A stretch of DNA of 64,000 nt from positions 22,063,218 through 22,127,217 of the forward strand of contig NC_049987.1 of the NCBI RefSeq assembly GCF_000003815.2, in the 5' to 3' direction. This stretch comes from Branchiostoma floridae. Lineage: Eukaryota > Chordata > Leptocardii > Amphioxiformes > Branchiostomatidae. The translations under genes and the position numbers were made by a program. This document shows, piece after piece, positions 57,747 through 64,000 of the stretch (position 1 is the stretch's first letter; every line of letters begins with the position of its first letter). The notes beneath the pieces were generated by a model that ran no database searches, was not told the DNA's origin, and saw only the letters and a program-made list of their open reading frames with translations.

Positions 57747-58357
57747 CTTGGTTCCCTTCTAACACCTCAAGACGTCTTAAACCAACGACCAAACGTCTTC
57801 CCGTAATGTATAACTATCCTAAGGCGTCCAGCGATGCGTTTGAAAGTTAAACTATTGGTGAATGAACAGCTACATTCGGTAAATATTAGGCGATGTGGAA
57901 ATTAAATATTGACCAGTTCGTCGGCCGATCTCCCATGGCGACAACATGTATTAATGGCAAAACAACGACCTCGACAAGCCATACAAAGCAGAGTGAACTT
58001 AGGGTGTCGGGTCAAAATTACAGAATTACTTATTAAAAGCACACTCATAATGTCTATATCTGAATTAAGTCAAGTCAAGTATTCAGTAGGTCTTATGTGG
58101 CACAAGGCACCACAATGTGAAGCATAACAATGTAATACGTGTAAGATATCTTACGTGTAAGATATCTTTCTCAATTACAGTGGAGAGCCCGATATGAATT
58201 ATAATTAAGATTATTCACGGAATTTTATCTAGTGTCTTGCTGTTTGTTTTCAATTTATCACCAGTATCTTGTAACGTTAGCTTGAGAACGGTAATGCTTG
58301 TCTACACTATTATTGGAATAGCCATGTAATAATAACATATCTTGCTACACAACTATG

Positions 58358-59245
58358 GGTCCTCGCTCACACTTATGCGTGTATTCAAGTCCGTATGAGT
58401 TCCATACTGACAAGGTTTGCCTTAAGCTGAGTTCATCCGTGGGTATTTATTCAAGTCCGTATGAGGTCCGTATGGAAGTTTTAGTCTCTTACAGGCCCCA
58501 CAGGTCACTGTAAAAATAGTAGAAGTTGCACATATAGATGCATAACATGCCATAGGAGTAGGCTGGTCGACGAGTATGGTTTGAGACCTAGCTAATTCGT
58601 CTGGCATATTATTTGTCTATATTTGTCCAATTTCTATTATTTTTCTAGTGACCAGTGGAGCCTGGTAGAGGCTAAGACGCCCATACGGACCTCATACGGA
58701 CTTGAATATGTACACAAGTGACGGTGTGAACCCACCTTTAGGTAAAGTTTGTGGTCGTAAATGTCACCCTGCTGCAGAGTAAAAGTCAAAGTAAAATACA
58801 AGCTCTTCTCCGCAAACGTTACCTAGAGTAAGCTGCTATGGGGCCCAAACACACACCACTTTAGAAGCTCTTACATCACGTCACCCCAAAAAATCAAGAA
58901 CATAGCCTGTCCAAGTTGAAATAGAAAAAAACGGAAGTTATGCTGCAGTACCAAGGTCACATACCAGGGGGCCCAAAATCGACATTGACCTTTGCCTTCC
59001 AAGAAAAACATACCCACAAACCAAATATCATTGTAATCCATCAATCAGTTCTTGAGTTGTGCTGACAACAAAAAAACAAACAAAAAACCCTCAAACACAC
59101 AGACATACGCACACACAGACAAACGCACACAAACACAAACACAAACAGATAGGGAGAGACAAATTTCAATACGGAACTCATACAAAAAATTCAATACGGA
59201 AGTCATACGCCAGAACTATATCCGTACAAGTGTGAACCCCGGCCT
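58358..59245. mobile_element. Composite foldback element with CCGTATGAGGTCCGTATGG motifs
   Basis: ATTCAAGTCCGTATGAG occurs at 58,386 and 58,450. Inverted counterparts lie at 58,680 (CCATACGGACCTCATACGGA) and 59,165 to 59,240, with GTGTGAACCC near both right ends. Confidence 0.65.
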
Positions 59246-59715
59246 CCGTACGCGGTGGCCCAACACGAACACCTGGTGGCGAGGTTATGTCTATAGTTAC
59301 GGGGCATGACGACTAGATGTTTATCTAGTGAGCCCGTAGAGCACAAAGGACTCGCGTGTACTGATGCGTAAACCATGGGTCGTTGTGTAAACATAGTTTC
59401 TATCTGATTTCTCTCTGGGAAAATAGATAGTAAAGATTGTCCCAAGTGAACTTGATAAAAGTAGATGAAACACTCACACACAGGTCTGTAATGAATGGTT
59501 GATGACCCGCATAGATGTGCATATGTTGTTATAAGGCCTGGTCATTTGCTATAACTACCGAATAAAATCCATGCGTAAGCATCTTTAAAAAAATCCCTAT
59601 AAGTGTGGTTGTTAGTAGTAGTGTTACTACTGTCATAATCTTACTGACAATTGTAGTAGTAGTACTTTCGACTGTAGTCCCACTAGAGTAAGCTTATACA
59701 GTAGATGCCAGTTAC

Positions 59716-59823
59716 TTACACAAGGGATTACTGCAGACTTCTATCAATTGAACGGAATCCCCAAAACCCGAACCGGTGCGGTCCAGTTGGATAACTTCGC
59801 ATTGTTGCCCTACTCGGATAATT
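59716..59823 (+). repeat. Interspersed repeat shared with 8,500, interrupted by SINE
   Basis: Matches 8,500 to 8,620 up to GGATAATTG, where the SINE begins. Confidence 0.7.
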
Positions 59824-59825
59824 GG

Positions 59826-60275
59826 GGGCCGCGTAGCACAGTGGTAGTGTATTCGGCCCGTGACCGAGAGGTCGCCGGTTTGAATCCGCCTGCCGTGTTG
59901 CCGGTCTTGTGCCCTTGGGAAAGGCACTTTACACGACTTTCCTCACTTTACTCAAGTGAAAATGAGTCGTCCCTCGGATAGGACGTTAAATGGAGGTCCC
60001 GTGTCTGGGGAGAGCCACACCCCGGGCACGTTAAAGAACCCGCCACATGTGCGATGGTGCGGTGTGAGTGGTTCAAAACCTACAGTTCCTTGGCCGCACC
60101 TGGGGCAATTACTGTCGTATTGAGGTCACCTGAGTGGCGCCGAATGGCAGCTCGCTCCAGACCCTTGCGATTTAGCCCCGCCTATTGTAAGCTCCTCGCA
60201 ATTCAGCCCCTGGCTGCAAAGAGTGAGTAGTCGGCCAACCCAATAACCAATAACCAATAATTGCATGAAATTCGC
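59826..60275 (+). mobile_element. tRNA-derived SINE, full length
   Basis: The head GTAGCACAGTGGTAGTG (A-box) and GGTTTGAATCCGCC (B-box) resemble a tRNA. The body has TGTGCCCTTGGGAAAGGCAC and AAAGAACCCGCCACATG. The tail is CAATAACCAATAACCAATAA. Confidence 0.85.
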
Positions 60276-60746
60276 TGGTGTGTCAGTAGTTTCAGATAGT
60301 CTGATGTGTTCGTAATTAACATACTTCCAAGTGCAGGTATCGTGATAGGTAGACACACACACACGCACATCATCAACATCAGTTTAATACATTCTATTTA
60401 ATGGCAGAAAACTACAAAAGCATGTTTCTTAAGTTTAAACATCACTGAGAGGACAACTGTGTTTCAACAGTTTTTTTACGTACATAATTTGATCTGCCTG
60501 ATTGCAACATACCCATATCACTATCTTATCGGTAAAATTCATATTAAATCCTTTTTTTCAATATTGCCAGCCGATTTTGGGCATTATAGTAGCTATATCC
60601 CCATCTTGAAGGTGGTGAGGTACAACCTAAAAACTATCGTTTGCCTGATGTTTTCCTGTGCTATTGAAGCTATCAAACACCTTAGCCTACAGTACAAACC
60701 CCATTATAACTTCATGAAGGTTTGTGTTCTAATTGTAACTCTTGTT

Positions 60747-62620
60747 CTAATCTGTCCCTGAGTAGATATTTTCCTTATCCCAGAAGTCACATTTTTCCTT
60801 GTTATAGGCGTTAACCATGACGTTATGTGGAGTGGTGAAGTTCATGTTGGGGTACTGGTTCCCTTCGCTGTACCTGGGCCAGTTCAGGGCTGACTTCAGG
60901 ACACTGTTTGGGATGTAGACGTGCGGACCAGGTTTGTTCGGGTCCCCCGTGTGTGCGAAGTTACCGTAGTGGTACGCCATGGTGTCGGCCAGGATCTGTT
61001 CGTCAGGAGTGAAGCTTATGTTCACCAGATGGTTTGTTTGAAACACAAAAGGAATGTCTTCACCGTGACAGACGTGGCCATTACAGTACTTAAAGTCGTG
61101 CCAAAAGTTCTTGAAGGACCAGACATGATCAAAAACGTAAAGCCAAACATCCTGTTCGCCACTTGCGACTGCGTTTCGGATAGCATTTCGAGTTGGACAT
61201 GCGAAAACCCAGTCTGTCACGGCCTGAGACAAAAACGGACGGTAGTCTGACGTTTGAGGCGGGTTATACTCACGAAGCGCTACCGGGCCTTTTCCATGGA
61301 GAAAGGCCAAAACAGCAGCGTCCAACTCAAGTTTAGACACGGACTTGCCAAACGCTATATAAACGTACAGAACAGCTTCTTCCCCTACATTGCCTATGAT
61401 GAACGGTTTCTTCTGAAACTGTCCCTTTGCAAAACTATCTACAGTTTGTCTGGGCAAAACGTCACCATCTACTGTAGGGCCCCACTGAAGAAATATTTCT
61501 AGCAGTCGGAAAGGGTCAGCTACGTATGTAATAGCTCCTTCTTGGGCGTCAAGAATAACATCAGATGACTTGGAGCGAAGACACTTCATATCCCCGGCAG
61601 AACAGTTCGCGAGCTTGGCAACGTCATTCCCGAGACGAATCGCCTCAAACTGAGTCTTGTGAGTGATGGAGAACGGCACACTCAGCATGATGGCCTGGTG
61701 GAACAGGTCTGCGGCCCTGGCGGATGTCAGAAGAACTGCAACCGAATCTGACCCGGCGCTCTGTCCGATAACGGTCACTTTGTCCTTGTCCCCGCCAAAG
61801 TCAGCGATGTTCTGCTGGACCCACTTGAGTGCCTCAATCTGATCTAGTGTCCCATAGTTTCCCCTGGCGTCGTCTTCCCCCTCACCGGTCACAAGATAGC
61901 CGAAAGCCCCAAGTCTGTAGTTGGTCGTCACGACTACGGTGTTGGTCTTGTTGGCCAAAATCCGCCCGTCATACACCATAGCACCGGCCGTGCCGTACCT
62001 ATTGTAAATTTATGAAAACTTGCTTGATTTTCTGTTTACAAATTGTGTAAGTTTTCGTTATAGATCTACACATTTCATTCAATTGCATAAATGACTCCTG
62101 GCAAAATACTGTGAACGTGATAGTGTGTGATCGAAATAAAAGAAACAACTAAACAAACAAATAAACAAACAAACCTATACTCTCCGCCATGAAGCCAACA
62201 CATTACAGGCAGCCTGACAGTAGAGTTCGCTAGAACGGATCTGGGTACGAAAACGTTAAGGTACAGGCAGTCTTCGCTCTGTGTCCTGTTCTTGTCGCGG
62301 TTACAGGTGTGCTGGTAGTCGGTGTCGCCCGGGTGACACCCTCCCTGTCGACACGCTGGGCCCGGTACGGTGCCGTCGCGGACGTCCGGCGCCCAGGACT
62401 TGTTGTACGCCTGAGGAGACCTCCAGCGAAGCTCTCCAACCGGAGGAACCCCGAACGGGAGCCCGAGAAAGATGGCCCCTTCCTCCGCGTACATGCCCCG
62501 CACGTCTCCATACCGAGTGTGGACGATCGGACCGTCCGGTTTCGGGGGTAGGGCACAGACGGGCCCGACGGAAACAAGGGCTGCGATGGACAAAAGCTGA
62601 GAGATCGTTGTCGTCGCCAT
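60747..62620 (-). CDS. Secreted type-B carboxylesterase, cholinesterase family
   Basis: Two exons (62,175 to 62,620 and 60,747 to 61,998) joined by GT/AG encode 565 residues, a normal family length. Residues 1 to about 23 form a signal peptide (ISQLLSIAALVSVGPVCA). SEDCLYLNVF is the family signature, HGGEYRYG the oxyanion-hole loop, and GQSAGS holds the nucleophile (Ser about 229; the usual Glu before it is Gln). GNVGEEA supplies the acidic residue (about 356) and VCHGEDIPFVF the His (about 460), so the triad appears complete. Several N-x-S/T sites suggest glycosylation. The substrate cannot be told from sequence; it lacks evidence for being a true acetylcholinesterase. A head-to-head paralogue starts 1,155 bp away. 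Confidence 0.92.
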
Positions 62621-63775
62621 ACTTAGATAGATAGCCTGGATGCCAGACTCCGATCAAGGCGATACCGATCCCTACAGGTATACCCTTCGGCCGGGAAAAA
62701 CATCGCTCCCGCTCCCAGAGTTGGTGCCTTAGCCTGAGTTTTCTCTTTGTCTAACAGAGGGGCCTGTAATAAAGTTTCTTCGGGGCCCTGTAGTCGAGTA
62801 GCCGTCCTTTGTTGGCCCTGGAGACAGTCTGGCACCCAGGCTATACTAAGATAACGTTTAACTGGTGTCAGCAGGTTGATTTCGACCCTTTGAACTCGTG
62901 ACCCAATTACGAAATGTTGATTAGACGCTTTCTTATCATTGTTGAATGTTGATTCGTTAGAACGGTCAGTTCGGCCCGTAGCCATTCGGGACGTAACGCC
63001 ACCATGCCAAGGAGTAGGACTGTTTCTAGACTTCCTGGATAATGTTATGCATCATATGAACTACATATACATGATGCCTGTATGTGGGTCCCGTATTTCT
63101 ATAGGTTTGGGGTATTTCTCCCCTAAATGTGGGAGCAACCAAAGTAACGCGCACCGAATGTGGAAGTAAATCTGCAGCGGCACAGAAGAGGTTGAGTTTT
63201 ACTGATCTGATGACGTAATCAGCTCAGGGAGGTAAAATAGGCAAAAAAAATACCAGTAGGATAAGGGCTTACCAAAAAGTCACCCTAACCCACACCTTAA
63301 CTTTGACCTTAACCATAACCATAACCATGGCCATAACCAAGCCCGAGTCATCCTTGACTTGGTGCCGAATCGTCCTGATCGGTTCGGGGTATGACTGTCC
63401 AGGTGCCGAAGCGTCCGACATTCCAAGGAGTCAACAATGATAAGAGCGCTAAATTTAACATTTCTTAATTAGGTCACGGGTTTAAAGGGTACACGACTGA
63501 AGAAAACAACCTGATTACACCTGGGGTCATCCTCCAGTTAAACGTTATCTTGAGTATAGCCTGGGTGCCAGACTGTTTCCAGGGCCAACAAAGGCCGGCT
63601 ACTCGAATCCAGGACCAACAGGGCCACAAGGAAATTTTACACAGCCCCTTTGTTAGACTCAGACTAAGGCACCAACTCAGAGAGCGGGAGCGATGCTTTC
63701 CCCAGCCGAAGGGTACACTTGTAGGGATCGGTATCGCCTTGCGCGGTGTCTGGCATCAAGGCTATCTATCTAAGT
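62621..63775. promoter_or_regulatory. Shared upstream region of divergent esterase paralogues
   Basis: The whole 1,155 bp between the two ATGs must hold both promoters. Mirror-image upstream sequence suggests each gene carries its own copy of the original promoter. No clear TATA box by inspection. Confidence 0.4.
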
Positions 63776-63985
63776 ATGGCGATGACAACGATCTCCCAGC
63801 TTTTGGCCATCGCAGCCCTTGTTTCCATCAGGCCCGCCGGTGCCCTACCTCCGAAACCGGAAGGTCCGATCGTCCACACTCGGTATGGAGACGTGCGGGG
63901 CATGTACGCGGAGGAAGGGGCCATCTTTCTCGGGCTCCCGTTCGGGGTTCCTCCGGTTGGAGAGCTACGCTGGAAGCCTCCGCAG
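63776..63985 (+). CDS. Type-B carboxylesterase paralogue, first exon only
   Basis: 70 codons starting MAMTTISQLLAIAALVSIRP then ALPPKPEG, YGDVRGMYAEEGAIF and PPVGELRWKPPQ. Nearly identical to the minus-strand paralogue over the same stretch. It ends with CAG and a good donor GTAGGA at 63,986. The paralogue reads straight through this point, so an intron is present here only in this copy. The rest lies beyond the window. Confidence 0.88.
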
Positions 63986-64000
63986 GTAGGACTGTGTACC

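Larger units (their letters stand above)
62413..63985. repeat. Inverted duplication containing two esterase 5' ends
   Basis: The arm from about 62,413 to 62,950 is similar in inverse orientation to about 63,430 to 63,985. Similarity covers first-exon coding sequence and at least 300 bp of upstream DNA (for example GTTAAACGTTATCTT and TAGCCTGGGTGCCAGACTGT). The central 480 bp is not shared and includes ACCATAACCATAACCATGG. Confidence 0.88.

Noticed and set aside
59826-59900. Possible genuine tRNA gene
   Set aside because: The A- and B-box are present but continue into a SINE body and tail found elsewhere in the window. No full cloverleaf by inspection.

Overview
The window is animal nuclear DNA. 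It has many short exons separated by long introns with GT/AG junctions, several families of inverted-repeat DNA transposons, tRNA-derived SINEs, LINE 3' ends and many local tandem duplications. The protein matches (a divergent androglobin, a TRIM protein, a cholinesterase-family hydrolase) together with the repeat style suggest an invertebrate deuterostome, most likely a lancelet (Branchiostoma). That assignment is inference; no organism-specific marker was checked.

Positions 1 to about 43,000 are dominated by one minus-strand gene, androglobin (ADGB). I assembled 27 exons by hand. Every junction is GT/AG, the reading phase is kept throughout, and about 1,164 residues line up with the vertebrate protein: N-terminal FPLWPEW-like motif, calpain-7-like domain, the split and circularly permuted globin, and the IQ motif lying between the globin halves. 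The 3' end of the gene lies outside the window. Six candidate first exons spread over 25 kb (32,791 to 57,746) all end in the phase needed to join exon 2. One of them (42,955) resembles the vertebrate N-terminus, and a small gene may start divergently 229 bp away.

An intronless TRIM gene with RING and B-box sits on the plus strand inside an ADGB intron (15,087 to 16,208). Its 3' end runs into a LINE fragment, and that is followed by a 2.2 kb inverted-repeat transposon that itself contains another.

From 43 to 60 kb gene density is low. There is a predicted small plus-strand gene, one orphan terminal exon, a HIRAN-type fragment with an in-frame stop, SINEs, and diverged tandem repeats of about 180 to 220 bp. 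From 60.7 kb to the end lies a head-to-head inverted duplication of a secreted type-B carboxylesterase: a complete two-exon minus-strand copy and the first exon of a plus-strand copy.

The most unusual observation is that exon edges of ADGB have been tandemly copied into the neighbouring intron at six separate exons. The most extreme case is the exon carrying the proximal haem histidine (globin F helix). Its 3' end plus splice donor occurs seven times, and every extra copy is still open, in frame and keeps the His codon.
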